Below are positions 54,607 through 64,000 of a DNA stretch of 64,000 bases, in pieces (position 1 is the stretch's first letter; each line of letters opens with the position of its first letter). Below the pieces are notes generated by a model. That model was not told the DNA's origin. It did not search any database and was given only the letters and a program-made list of their open reading frames with translations. The stretch lies in NCBI GenBank assembly GCA_002633025.1, contig NMRB01001814.1, forward strand, positions 2,962 through 66,961, written 5' to 3'. The DNA is from Notospermus geniculatus (taxonomy: Eukaryota; Nemertea; Pilidiophora; Heteronemertea; Lineidae). The translations under genes were made by a program, and so were the position numbers.

Positions 54607-55247
54607 TTAAAGCTGAACTTAATAGATATAAACCCCAAGCGGCAGAGGTAGAAATTACGAACAGCCACAAGGCACTTCCAAACTACCTCTGAAAACGATA
54701 CACCCTCTCGGACGGTCACAGTTGGTTTCACTTGCCACCACGCTGTTGAACAGTAGAGATCTCAGCACAGCTGCCAAATGAGAAAAAACGAAAAATAATC
54801 TCTGATAGCACCGAGATTCGAACCCACAACCCTCTGATCGATTCGCAAACCTCTTTCTGTACGCGCCACGAAGACTGCTTGCTTGCATGACGACAATTCC
54901 GATCGCTTTATTTCCTCATCTGGAGATCTTCAAAACCACAGCGCCTTTATTGTAGATCGGCGTCGTTGTATGCAAGCAGCCTTCGTGGCGCGTACAGAAA
55001 GAGGTTGGCGAATCGATCAGAGGGTTGTGGGTTCGAATCTCGGTGCTATCAGAGATTATTTTTCGTTTTTTCTAATTTGGCAGCTGTGATGAGGTCTTTA
55101 CTGTTCAAGAGCGTGGTGGCAAGTGAAACCAACTGTGACCGCCCGAGAGGGTGTATCGTTTTCAGAGGTAGTTTGGAAGTGCCTTGTGGCTGTTCGTAAT
55201 TTCTACCTCTGCCGCTTGGGGTTTATATCTATTAAGTTCAGCTTTAA
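54607..55247. mobile_element. TTAA foldback with a tRNA-like sequence in each arm
   Basis: TTAA at 54607-54610 and 55244-55247; next to it AGCTGAACTTAATAGATATA and its inverse. Arms of about 280 bp are roughly 95% alike, with about a 75-bp spacer. Each arm contains GTGGCGCGTACAGAAAGAGG, an ATCGATCAGAGGGTTGTGGG word and GGGTTCGAATCTC, laid out like the A box, anticodon stem and B box of a tRNA-Arg-like gene (+ strand near 54978-55045, - strand near 54805-54872). T-stem pairing is weak, so it is tRNA-derived, not a working tRNA. Confidence 0.65.
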
Positions 55248-55652
55248 GCAGTGACTCTTTTGAACTTAACCAAGCGGTGATACTTTGGACTGGAATGTGG
55301 TTTCTATGCGTTTATTTCAAATATGTTCTCAGAATAGGACGTTTAATCCCTTAAAACTTCATGAGGTGTGACTGGACATTTGACTGGGCTTCTGAAGCTG
55401 TTTATTGGATTCTTGGAACTGTTTTAGGGGCGGTGGCTTGGAATTTATAAACTTGTTCTGGCTAGTTTCTGGGAGATCAGTTCTAGAGTCGACTCTGCCA
55501 TGTGAAGCTCCTGTTCCTGTTTGGTCCGTGTTGTAGCTGCAGACGTTTCCTGGTGTTGGAACCAAAGAATGTCATTCGGACACTGTGATCTTCCTGGTGT
55601 TGGTGCCGTGTCGAGGGATACCGTTCGGCGGATCCTGTGCGTTATCTGGAGC

Positions 55653-55767
55653 CATATTCATAAAACCCTGCTAGGCTTAGTTGCCTGCTAAAGTGACTAG
55701 TTTGTACAGACCAATGTACACAACTAGCAGCCAACTAAGCCAGCAAGGTTTTATGAATATGGGCCCT
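55653..55767. mobile_element. Foldback MITE, about 115 bp
   Basis: GAGCCATATTCATAAAACCC then TGCTAGGCTTAGTTG, and CAACTAAGCCAGCAAGGTTT then TATGAATATGGGCCC. The loop of about 30 bp includes GACCAATGTACAC. Confidence 0.8.
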
Positions 55768-56658
55768 GGTGTCGAGAGGACATCGGTTTCGTGAATTCGT
55801 GTGGTGTCATACGGACACCTGTCACAGCTGGGACCATTCATTGGAGTCGGGTGGGACGCCACCAAGGATCGCTTCACGTGTGCCAGAAATGCATAAATAT
55901 CGTTTCTTTTACTAGCAGGGTGATTCTCCGGTAACGGAATTACAAATCAGAGCGAAATTTAGTCAAATTGTTTGCTCCCACCCTTATCTGGAACATACAA
56001 CGGATGCGAAATCAGTCATATCCTGCGCATATCAGCCCAAAATATTTTTGAACAGGTTCAAACCAAGTCTACAATTCAAGCTTAAGGAGCAGTGTTCCCC
56101 AGTTTTGTCGGTAACGGAATTAATCAGAGAGGGAGTGCAAAAGCAGTCACCAACTTTTAAAAAATTCTTACACAATACCCGCAGAACCTAGGATTACAAT
56201 AACAGTACGGTAATACAGCTTAGGTTGTTAGTTCTTAGTTCAGATATTTACCGTCACCAAATCTTTCTACATCTAAGAGAAATTAACATTTCTAAAAACA
56301 GTGTGTGGTAACGGAATTACAGTAACGGAATTACAAAAAAATTACTTCTGAAAAGAAGAGTTCAAAGTCATATTCATCTCAACTGTATTATGTTGTACTT
56401 GTCCATTGTTCTTCAATCAGGTCTTGTAGAAATGATGTGAAATCAGCCAAAACACCATGGTTTTCATGGATGTAATCTGACCTACGGGGGGGCTAAAGAA
56501 GGGTACCAAAACAAGGTCATGTCAGGATATTCTGTGCAAAAAACATGAATTTTAATTTTCATAAATTTATCTTGCCTTATAACTGAAAATACTTCGCATT
56601 ATAATTTTCAGCAGTGTTGCCTGAATCTCCTAGATTTTTTGCAGGTCTGAACGAGTGA
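55768..56658. other. Interior of the composite element, no gene
   Basis: Contains scattered GGTAACGGAATTA words and AT-rich sequence; no protein motif. Confidence 0.45.
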
Positions 56659-56794
56659 GTCGATTCTGCATGGTATTGGGTGACACCTAGTACAGGTTTC
56701 ATAGCATTATCTTTTTTTGCTCTTTCTGACCGTTAAACCCACTGTGGGCCGGATGGGGGGGGGGGGGTGCTACACCACCTATTTTTGGCACAGA

Positions 56795-58290
56795 AATGAT
56801 TTTTTAGCAAGAAAAAATATTCAGATAAAAAATCGAATATTTTGCTCTCAGACGCCAAGAAAATGCATCTAAAGCACTTAAATTGTGGAACTTCTGGGGG
56901 AGGGCCTCCACGCCTGGTATTCATAAAGCTACTTAAGTCAAAGCAGAGCGAACAAACCCCTCCTTAACTTTGGTGCACCGAACAAGTGGCATTCAATATG
57001 ACACTTAAGTCAAGTAGACCACTCAAATTGTCTCTTCGATTTGAGACACCTCCGAGGCAGTCTTATCTTTAGGTAGATTGGCTTATTTGCTTAAAATCAT
57101 TCAGTTTTGGCAATTTAATCGAAGGAGATGGCCACTCTAATGTTAGCCTCACAGTTTGAGATTGAACGGCGGAGACGGGCAATGCGTCGCGAACGCGTTT
57201 TTTTGCAAAAGAGTGCACTTTTGGTCTTGAACTTTTATATCAACAATATCGGGTCGATGGACAGACACTAGGGAGTTTTCGCAAAGCCCGCGAAACGCCA
57301 ACGCGAACGTCAAACCCATTGTTCGATGCCACGAAGAGAGCACCGAACGTCATTACGTTTTCTTTGCCTCTGTCATAATTCCAGTTCTCACCCCGATATG
57401 CTCGGCAAATCGGGGTAAGGATTATCAACGCAGTATGTTTACTCAGCCATTAGTTTGTTTACATAGTCCTGACTTGTTCCTTTTTCCTTGTTTCTTGTAT
57501 TTATTGCTATTAAAGACTGGTACTGTTTTGACCAGCATAAGAGAGGGTGCTCAGGAATAGAACAGTACTAACTTCTTAGAATTAGGCTCACGCTTGAGTG
57601 ATCTTTGTTTGAGTAGTGGATTGTTGGGGATTATATTTCCACAAGTTCAGCTCAAAGGCCAAGATTTCCTGGGTTCGCTTTGGCGTTTCGGGGGCTTTGC
57701 GAAAACTCTCTATTATTGGATGTAGTTGATGTTATTCGCAACGACCTCGAACCTCAAACTCAAACGAATCACACACTGGTTGATGACCCCCTTTTTTGTA
57801 CGACATCCTAATACACCTATCAATAACAATTCTCATTCACATATCATTTTTTTGCGACGAAGGCTTCCTCAAAAACTTGAAAACTTGGCTTTCTCTTCGC
57901 CTTGGTGTTCCTCCTTGACGGCAATACAACTACTTATAGCAAAATTACACAACACGGCATTGACACTGACTGCAATAGTTGTGAGTCAACCACTTGGACG
58001 CTCGCCAAACCGCAAAAAATGAACATTCCGACCATGAAATATGACATAGGCCCGTAGCAACGACTTGTGCGGGGCACTGAGCTAGCCAGGGTACTTAAGT
58101 AGGTTTGTGAATCTCAAGATAAGTACCCCACCTGGCTTAGCGGTGCACTTCTGGTTTAAGTGGTGTTAAGTTAAGAAGTTTTATGAATACCGGTCCTGAC
58201 CCCCGTTTGGGCTTCGCGCTTTCCGGTGCGCACTGCCTCCGTCGAGCTACGCCCCCTTTCTGTCAATCCCGGATCCGGCCTCCGACAGGC
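56795..58290 (+). repeat. Dispersed hAT-like repeat, copy split by an insertion
   Basis: 56795-56913 (GCAAGAAAAAATATTC, AAGAAAATGCATCTAAAGCA, CTTAAATTGTGG) and 58197-58290 (GTTTGGGCTTCGCGCTTTCC, GCCTCCGTCGAGCTACGCCC then CCTTTCTGTCAA) together match 53085-53240. The break is filled exactly by the element 56914-58193. It begins at the right edge of the composite element. Confidence 0.65.
56914..58193. mobile_element. 1.28-kb element nested in the hAT-like repeat
   Basis: Ends CTGGTATTCATAAAGCTACT then TAAGTC, and TTAAGAAGTTTTATGAATAC then CGG, inverted over about 20 bp. Within it GGGAGTTTTCGCAAAGCCCG (57273) and its inverse GGGGGCTTTGCGAAAACTCT (57690) bracket an inner 440-bp foldback. Frames of 62-98 codons have no transposase motif. 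Confidence 0.6.
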
Positions 58291-58420
58291 GTCGACTTGG
58301 CCTTGTGCATGCGCACAGATGCCCCCTGTTCAAGATCAGCGGCACAGACAATCATAGTAGGTATATAATGTGGAACCTGACATCGCCGAGCGTCGCCGTC
58401 CGACCAGCGCTCAAATTCAG
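58291..58420. other. Short unremarkable stretch
   Basis: Nothing seen between the split repeat and the next MITE. Confidence 0.5.
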
Positions 58421-58864
58421 CATCCTCCCACAACAGGGGCTTTTACCCCGCTCCTCTTCATCCGCTCGCACAAACCTCTGCTGAAATAGGACATCCGGTG
58501 AATCTGGTGTGGCTGTTCCATACTCTAGTTGCACTCCCTGTATTGACAGGATAACTTGGAGAATTACAAATTTCGTGGTTTCACCCCATTTATTAATGTT
58601 TTGTGCTTCACAAATCACTTGCATCTTTCCAGAATTGACTGAATTTTATCACAGAGGTTCTTCCTATGTAAAGGAAAGATACTTACTTTTTTTGACTGTT
58701 ATTATGAGTCATAATTATTAAGTATTCACACCCTAAAAATGCTGCATTCTGATTGGGCAATGGTTTTCTGACTGCCTCTGCTTGCCTGGGAGGCCCAATT
58801 TCAGCAGGGCTTTGTGTGGAGTGTATGAAAAGGAACGAGACCAAAGCCCTGCTGTGGGAGGATG
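58421..58864. mobile_element. MITE of the CATCCTCCCAC family, 444 bp, no insert
   Basis: Left CATCCTCCCACAACAGGGGC, right GACCAAAGCCCTGCTGTGGG then AGGATG. The interior (GTGGCTGTTCCATACTCTAG, GACTGAATTTTATCACAGAG, GCATTCTGATTGGGCAATGG) matches 39478-39815. It is the reference for the nested insert in the copy at 38917. Confidence 0.85.
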
Positions 58865-59021
58865 AAATTCAGATGCCGACATCATCCTACTGATTCCCAT
58901 AACACATCGTGGGTTCAGCATGTTAAGTGTTTTGATGTGGCAGAATTATCCCAAGACCATTCATAGCCACACTTTTGAAAGCCGAAAAAATCGTCCCGTC
59001 TTTTATCTTGTGTATTCATAG

Positions 59022-59248
59022 TATTTTCGTATTCATCGACCAGGACATAGATATAGTGGGAGAGTTTCCAAACTCACTTGCAAATATATACTACCATCAA
59101 AAGTGCCAAGCTGTTATAATGATGGCTGATGTTTCACCTCTTCAGATGAGTTCGCCGCGAAATGTCTTTGTATATATGTTCGACAAGCGGCTCCTCGAAT
59201 TTAATCTGAAGAGCCACTTTAAAGTGCTCGGTGTTATTTTCATCACAG
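59022..59248 (+). CDS. Candidate exon 1 of a two-exon model
   Basis: A polypyrimidine tract (CTTTTATCTTGTGTATTCATAG) ends at 59021 and looks like a good acceptor. The exon reads IFVFIDQDIDIVGEFPNSLA ... PRNVFVYMFDKRLLEFNLKS then HFKVLGVIFIT and ends ATCACAG/GTGAAA (donor 59249) in phase 1. It needs an upstream exon. I recognise no family; alternating hydrophobic and polar residues suggest beta strands. The earlier part of the frame back to 58975 is open but starts right after a stop. Confidence 0.4.
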
Positions 59249-59482
59249 GTGAAATTGGGAATGACGTCATTGGCTGTGGAAACGTACTAGGAAGAGTACA
59301 AATAGGACNCGGCTAAATTCAAAGATTGATTCGGACGAAACTTACAGGGTTTGTAGAAAAGATCAAATATGTTATTACTAAACAAAAGGCATGAAAATCC
59401 GTTGGGTTTGAGGAAGGTTATGAGGGTTGGAAGTGGGAAACTCTGAATTCTCCAGTGAGACGTTTATAGTTTCTTTTATTAG

Positions 59483-59841
59483 TTTATGGTAGAGACCAAC
59501 GGAAAATGTATGCCGTAACAAATGTGACGGTCTTCAAACAGGTTTGGTCATGCGAAAGTGAAATGAGGCAGGCCATGATTTTTTCCAGGGATACACTGGT
59601 ATTGATTGAGTATGATTCAATGTTAACAGACTCGACAGGTATGCTGCCCGCCGTTTATGAAGTTTATATCATAAAGGACTGGCGTCCTGATTCGACGATG
59701 AAAAGGCATAAACGATTTGCATACCGGTACGGTGTACAAAAAGTCGTCTTTGCCAGTGATCACGGAGAGCTGATTTACTGGCCCGCAATGGTGGAAAACA
59801 ACCGTCCTAAAGCAAGGGTCGTCAGATATAACACCTGGTGA
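59483..59841 (+). CDS. Candidate terminal exon of the same model
   Basis: TTTCTTTTATTAG ends at 59482. The exon starts with two bases that complete the phase-1 codon of 59248 (G+TT), so the splice keeps the frame. It continues YGRDQRKMYAVTNVTVFKQV, WSCESEMRQAMIFSRDTLVL, then ... KVVFASDHGELIYWPAMVEN and stops at 59841. The intron would be 234 bp. No known domain; mixed charged and aromatic content looks protein-like. No AATAAA is close downstream. An N at 59310 lies in the intron. Confidence 0.4.
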
Positions 59842-60336
59842 ACGACGGACACTGATAGATTAGAAAGATTAGACGCGCAAAATGCTTTTTACGATTGGGA
59901 GAGCAGGTGTGACAGGAATCAACGTCCTAGGAATGCAGATCCGCCAAACAATAGCCCGCTATTGTAAGGTTATATTCGAATGGTCATGGTCTCTATAGCC
60001 ATATATTCTAATCCCTCGCTGAACAATAAGACCGGACTTTGATTGCAGGGGGACTTTGATCCCTGTCACACCGGCGAAAAGCGCTGGTTATCTTTCCACG
60101 GCCGATCCAGGCCTACCATGTGTAGTAGACCTACAGTCTTAAAGGCCTACTTCCTGTCACATGAACTTGCACCAATCTTAGCAAAAACACGCCCTGGTGT
60201 TTCAGTAAGCGCTGCTTTTACGGGCGTAGGGCCATCAAGGAGTGTTTTTTTGCTAAATAGAAGTGCCCTACCTTTGACCGAGGAAATCCACCTGTGCCAC
60301 CGCTGGCTAATCAGATGCACGAACGCATTGACATAA
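59842..60336. other. No recognised gene
   Basis: A 97-codon frame at 60043-60336 has no motif. Nothing else seen. Confidence 0.45.
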
Positions 60337-60785
60337 GGCTGGGTTTACATAGAGCGTGTTGATACACGGAAGACATGCTACGGTACGCGTAGATATTACG
60401 ACACGCCCACACGGCGGTTTACATAGGCCTTCATCGTGTCTCTATCATTTGACACGATGCCTCGAATTTAGGCATTATTTTCATTAGGTCTCTTTTCGTG
60501 ATGTAAATAAGAAAATATGTGATATTTGATGAGGAAACATCCTAAAATGCCCATCTCCGTACTTCAAAAGAACGCAAAATCTTCCCACGAAGTCAGCACA
60601 CGCCTGAAAGAACGAGCATGCTCGTTCTCTTCAAAACGTGTATATAGGCTACTCCAATCTCTACGCGCGTATAGACCAATGTAAACGGCCAAATGAAAAA
60701 TCCATTGTCAGTTAATCAACACACGCGTATGTCAACGTACCGTGTCGAGTGATCGTGTTTCGTGTGGCTCTATGTAAACCCAGCC
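60337..60785. mobile_element. MITE with GGCTGGGTTTAC termini, 449 bp
   Basis: GGCTGGGTTTACATAGAGC at the left and GGCTCTATGTAAACCCAGCC at the right. Inside are ACACGATGCC, CACGCGTATGTCAACGTACC and matching inverse words. Non-coding; possibly hAT-related but no clear target duplication. Confidence 0.75.
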
Positions 60786-61085
60786 CAAGGAACACGCTCC
60801 GCGTGAGCTACTGCAAAATCCTGTCCGCAGTCAAACGTACCGTACTTCACTGCGGGCAGCGAATATAGACTCTGGAGGGGTACTGTGTAGGCGACCACGC
60901 TATTGTAATGATGGACGATCTTTGCAAACAGGGACGGAAAACGCATTTCGTCCGCTACCAGTAAGGAAAAATGTTGTGGCCTTTGTTTAACATTATGTTA
61001 ACCAAAGACCTCAGAAATTCCGTACTCCGTGTTGCGTCTCTAGTTTCGGGATTTTCAACATTATAATGTACGGGCTTCTGTACCA
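60786..61085. other. No recognisable feature
   Basis: Nothing seen. Confidence 0.5.
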
Positions 61086-62605
61086 TGTACCCCCTCAGCA
61101 ATAATTTTTCTACACCTCATGTTTTTGAATATCTTGAGAACAAAATGACCAAATTTGATCGGATTTGTGTTATATGAAATTTCCATGCCTTGGTCAAATA
61201 ATTCCAGCGGGTTTGAGTGATTGCTTTCACGACAACATTATGTAATCAGCTGTCAAAAAAGGGCTGTAAATGTCAACTTTTTTTATTCTCCACTGAAATG
61301 TTTTAAAAACATCGGGGAGATAAAGATAGCCATTTGTTAAACACTATTGTGGAAGTTCTTGGTAAATTTTTTCACCACTTTTGATGATATGGACGTTTTT
61401 CAATGGCTTCCAAAGGCCAAATTCATGACACTAAGTTTGACTTGTGCCGTGGTCCCCTAGTCAGTAAGCATCCAATCGGAAGGCTTATTTTTTAAAGTCC
61501 TTATTCATAGTCAGTTGGGCTGAAAGGGTAAATGTCGTCCTGGGTATGTACAAAGATTACCCAGGATCTCAATCTTCACGAAAACAATACCCTGGGTGTA
61601 GTTCCGGTAGCCGAACATCACCCAGCTTCCATGGCTTCCGCAATCTGTGCCTAGGAACGAGTCCTATTTAGAAATCCCGTGGAATCTCGCGGTCTCCCGC
61701 CGCGGTACTTGTTGAGTGTAGCTGTTCATGACATTCTTCAGGCTGTCACGTGACCACGGACGAGACAACCTCGAATCCTGGTGTCATACTACGATGCTGG
61801 GTGATGTTCGGCTACCGAAAGTACACCCAGGGTATTGTTTTAGTGAAGATTGAGATCCCGGGTAATCTTTGTATATACCCAGGACGACATTTACCCTTTC
61901 AGCGTCAGTTGGCTTATACCTCGTCCGAGAAAATTTTGTGATCGCCCGAGTAACTTTTCCGATTCGTCCAATCTTTCATTGTTCCTCTGGCGAGGTTGGA
62001 TGTAGGCGTAATAGTGAATGACTGACCTAAGGCCTATTGGGCTTGAGGCCTATTATTGGCCTGTTGATTTGAACTCGGGTATTTCAATTGGCCATTGTCC
62101 ACATAAAGAATTCATAAACCTACGCGTCATCTGCTTAATTTGGTCACGTAACTCAAATATTAACATGATCCACTGGTCACATGTTACGGTTTTGTGACGA
62201 AAAAATTATTACATGTATTCATGACGTGGTGGCAGTCTGAACAGGGGCTGTATCAACCATTACAATCAGGTCACGGGAACGCTTCTGGGGAAAAACCTTT
62301 TTTCTCAAAAACTGTTATGATTTCCCGAATGGAACTTTAACAGGACTATTTCATATGAGTTTTTTTCAAAATGTATTGCAGAAATTAGAAGATTTTCACA
62401 CAAAATAAAAAAAAATTGATTTTGTAGCCTTTTTTTGACAGCTGATTACATAATGTTGGCGTAAAAGCAATCACTCAAACCGTTGGAACAATCTGACCAA
62501 GGCACGGAAATTTCATATAACAGAAACCCGATCAAATTTGGTCAATTTGTTCACAAGATATTCCAAAAAATGAGGTGTAGATAAATTAATGCTGAGGGGT
62601 GTACA
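61086..62605. mobile_element. Long-TIR foldback element, 1.52 kb
   Basis: Left TGTACCCCCTCAGCAATAAT, right AATTAATGCTGAGGGGTGTA then CA. The arms run about 210 bp and include CCAAATTTGATCGGATTTGT, GAAATTTCCATGCCTTGGTC, TCACTCAAACC-type words and GACAGCTGATTACATAATGT. A second foldback (61516-61905) lies in the middle. No transposase. Confidence 0.75.
61516..61905. mobile_element. Foldback nested inside 61086-62605, about 390 bp
   Basis: Left GGGCTGAAAGGGTAAATGTC then GTCCTGGGTATGTACAAAGA; right TCTTTGTATATACCCAGGAC then GACATTTACCCTTTCAGC. Arms of about 110 bp with few mismatches; also CCGAACATCACCCAG and CTGGGTGATGTTCGG. Confidence 0.8.
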
Positions 62606-63027
62606 TATCATTAATACTATGTAGGTGAGTACATTTATCGAACTTGGCCTTGTGCGAGACTACTGCTGTGGCGCGGCAGGTATTGTTTTGTCACTATATG
62701 AGGTGGGGTAATGTAAACAAGAGGCCTATGGGCATTGCGCTCAGCTAACTTTGTATATAGTTGTTTGGAGTGGCTACTGTAGTGGGCGTTGTTTCCAAGG
62801 TGGAGAAGACATTGTGGCCCGTATGCACCAGTCCAGGCTACGTTTCTCTTAACTTCAGCTAAGCTGATCTTTAACTTAAGCTGAAATTCCGCTTATCCCA
62901 ATTTGAGCTGCAGCCCATTTGAGTTATTTCTTAACTTACGATTAGTGTAGGCCTACCTATAACTTAAGCCTTGAACCGTAACAGGTTTTACTGCCAAGCT
63001 CGCAGCTGATTTGAGTTATTTCTCAAC
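62606..63027. repeat. Repeat-like region with TTAACTTAAGC words
   Basis: 62818-63027 has repeated GAGTTATTTCTTAACTTA / GAGTTATTTCTCAACTTA and AACTTAAGC words, resembling the gene-poor MITE style seen at 3210 and 56914. The last word is cut by the TTAA element and continues after it (AAGCCTTGACTC at 63273). Confidence 0.45.
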
Positions 63028-63274
63028 TTAAAGGAGTTAGACGCCGAAGTTGTAAACACTCACTCACTGGTTCTCTATCCACGGAAGCCTGCGGTGCTGC
63101 CACCTATTGTCGGTAATATGTACTGACGTGAATATCGTGAGTGAGTTGCATCGGACCGGGAACCAGTCTAACGATCACGAGTGCTGCCACCTGCACGAAG
63201 GAATAAAACTAGTTTGCCGACCATATTTGTAAACAAACCAGCTTGTTTACAACTTCGGCGTCTCACTCCTTTAA
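63028..63274. mobile_element. piggyBac-like foldback MITE, 247 bp
   Basis: TTAA at both ends (63028-63031, 63271-63274). Left AGGAGTTAGACGCCGAAGTT then GTAAACA; right TGTTTACAACTTCGGCGTCT then CACTCCT. Inner pairs include ACTCACTGGTTC/GGGAACCAGT and GTGCTGCCACCT twice. Confidence 0.85.
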
Positions 63275-63370
63275 GCCTTGACTCATATCGGATGAGGTAG
63301 GCCTATTGCAGGCAACACACGTTTCACTATCAGGCTCACAGTTAGGGAGACAACGCAAAATTATTGTCAG

Positions 63371-63589
63371 AATTTGGAGATAGGCATATCTCGCTCTCAA
63401 TGAATACAAGATGTGGAGAATATCCTCTCCTTGGCAAAACGAAAGCGTTTGTGAAATTCCTCATCGAGATATTGTTTAAGTGGATTATTCCGGTCCCGGA
63501 TTACTTCTTCTGGATACTCCAACCTATGCAATGGATCAAGAGCGTCCATAACTTCTATGTTGACATTATTGGCAGAAGCGTACCCGGAG
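63371..63589 (+). CDS. Candidate internal exon, symmetric phase 1-1
   Basis: Acceptor ATTATTGTCAG ends at 63370 and donor GGAG/GTTTGT starts at 63590; the exon is 219 bp (73 codons). It reads FGDRHISLSMNTRCGEYPLL, GKTKAFVKFLIEILFKWIIP, VPDYFFWILQPMQWIKSVHN then FYVDIIGRSVPGG. The hydrophobic aromatic stretch (VKFLIEILFKWII, then YFFWILQP) looks membrane-associated. Many codons end in C or G, unlike the flanks. No family recognised. No other exon could be joined to it inside the window. Confidence 0.45.
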
Positions 63590-63688
63590 GTTTGTCCATA
63601 TAAATTCGTATTTTATGTTACGGAAGTGCCTGATTTATGGAAGGAAGTTATCGGGAACACTTCACATCCGTCCAAAATTCCTTCTCCG

Positions 63689-63895
63689 TGATTGGTCGAT
63701 TTTATGTGGACATTAATTCGTGATTTAATGGGGACATAAAATACGAATTTATATGGACATTAAATCAGGAGTGCGATTTTATATCCACATTAAAATCTCA
63801 GCTGCGATTGGTTGATTATATGTGGACATTAATTCGTGATTTAATGGGGACATAAAATCAGAATTAATGTGGACATTAAATATGAATTGTGTCCA
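63689..63895. repeat. Tandem pair, about 114-bp unit
   Basis: Both units read GATTGGT(C/T)GAT, TATGTGGACATTAATTCGTG, ATTTAATGGGGACATAAAAT, then ATGTGGACATTAAAT-type words. AATGTCC/GGACATT words pair in reverse within each unit. 63896-64000 shows nothing further. Confidence 0.8.
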
Positions 63896-64000
63896 ACCCG
63901 GCCTGCGATACACGAAGGGATAAGTTCGTGTGACCATCGGCCAATTTTTTGACATGCCAAAAAATTTTCGCTCATACACGAAGTTGTTCCTGGACCCCCC

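Larger units (their letters stand above)
53888..56750. mobile_element. Composite element, 2.86 kb, with 92-bp terminal inverted repeats
   Basis: Left 53888-53979 starts GGCCCACAGTGGG and contains ACGGTCAGAAAGAG and CCTGTACTAGGTGTCACCCA; right 56659-56750 is the inverse (few mismatches) ending CCCACTGTGGGCC. Between them lie the TTAA foldback 54607-55247, the MITE 55653-55767, several copies of GGTAACGGAATTA (55931, 56110, 56308, 56323) and non-coding sequence. No transposase was found. Alternative: two independent solo termini that happen to face each other. Confidence 0.6.

Noticed and set aside
54978-55045. A functional tRNA gene
   Set aside because: The A and B boxes are recognisable but the T stem has mismatches, and no acceptor stem pairs cleanly. 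The sequence is embedded in a transposon-like foldback.
54655-55199. Two 77-codon frames with nearly the same peptide on opposite strands
   Set aside because: They are the arms of the TTAA foldback and run through its tRNA-like sequence; not a protein family.

Overview
The window looks like intergenic DNA from a large, repeat-rich metazoan nuclear genome, most likely a marine invertebrate. There is no operon-like packing, no long open frame and no rRNA gene. The few protein-like stretches have the size and edges of single exons with GT/AG splice signals. The rest is dominated by foldback (MITE-like) DNA transposons, minisatellites, tRNA-like SINE pieces and nested insertions. Words such as TACATGTA and TAGGCCTA are frequent, as they are in many marine invertebrate genomes, but I cannot name the species. 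Ns at 18485-18530 and 34965-35280, with short Ns elsewhere, show this is a draft assembly.

Layout. 1-7600: foldbacks (pogo-like at 1-531, hAT-like at 1047-1384 and 6905-7195, others) and a 24-bp minisatellite. 7870-12980: two tandem segmental duplications (about 680 bp and 920-980 bp units), a 26-bp minisatellite and an 18-bp minisatellite. 13000-25640: minisatellites, hairpins (three chained at 16.7-17.0 kb), an exact 265-bp duplication across an assembly gap, and much plain sequence. 25900-34400: a tRNA-like SINE, a duplicated SINE tail, a 409-bp CACTG foldback and four foldbacks packed into 860 bp. 35300-41100: a TGACGTCA-rich tandem repeat, large foldbacks, a nested element with a 9-bp target duplication, a palindromic AT/GC satellite and a Penelope-like inverted mini-element. 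42132-44143: a 1.49-kb Harbinger-like element that is mostly one giant palindrome, then a second Penelope-like inverted mini-element. 44578-46200: a satellite interrupted by a LINE-like 3' end, and an interrupted SINE. 47000-63900: most of the protein-like signals lie here, between foldbacks and a 2.86-kb composite element.

Coding signals. The best are a PAN/Apple-like first exon (51319-51567), a SAP-domain start (47997-48119), a two-exon model with matching splice phase (59022-59248 and 59483-59841) and a symmetric phase 1-1 exon (63371-63589). All are on the + strand. None can be joined into a full gene here, and I found no convincing gene between 1 and 47 kb.

Most notable: two independent copies (40847-41058 and 43762-44143) of a small element built from two inverted copies of a roughly 80-bp module that carries a hammerhead-ribozyme-like core. 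Each has a one-sided tail and is flanked by an exact target-site duplication of 14 or 16 bp. A TTAA-flanked foldback whose two arms each contain a tRNA-like sequence (54607-55247) is also unusual.
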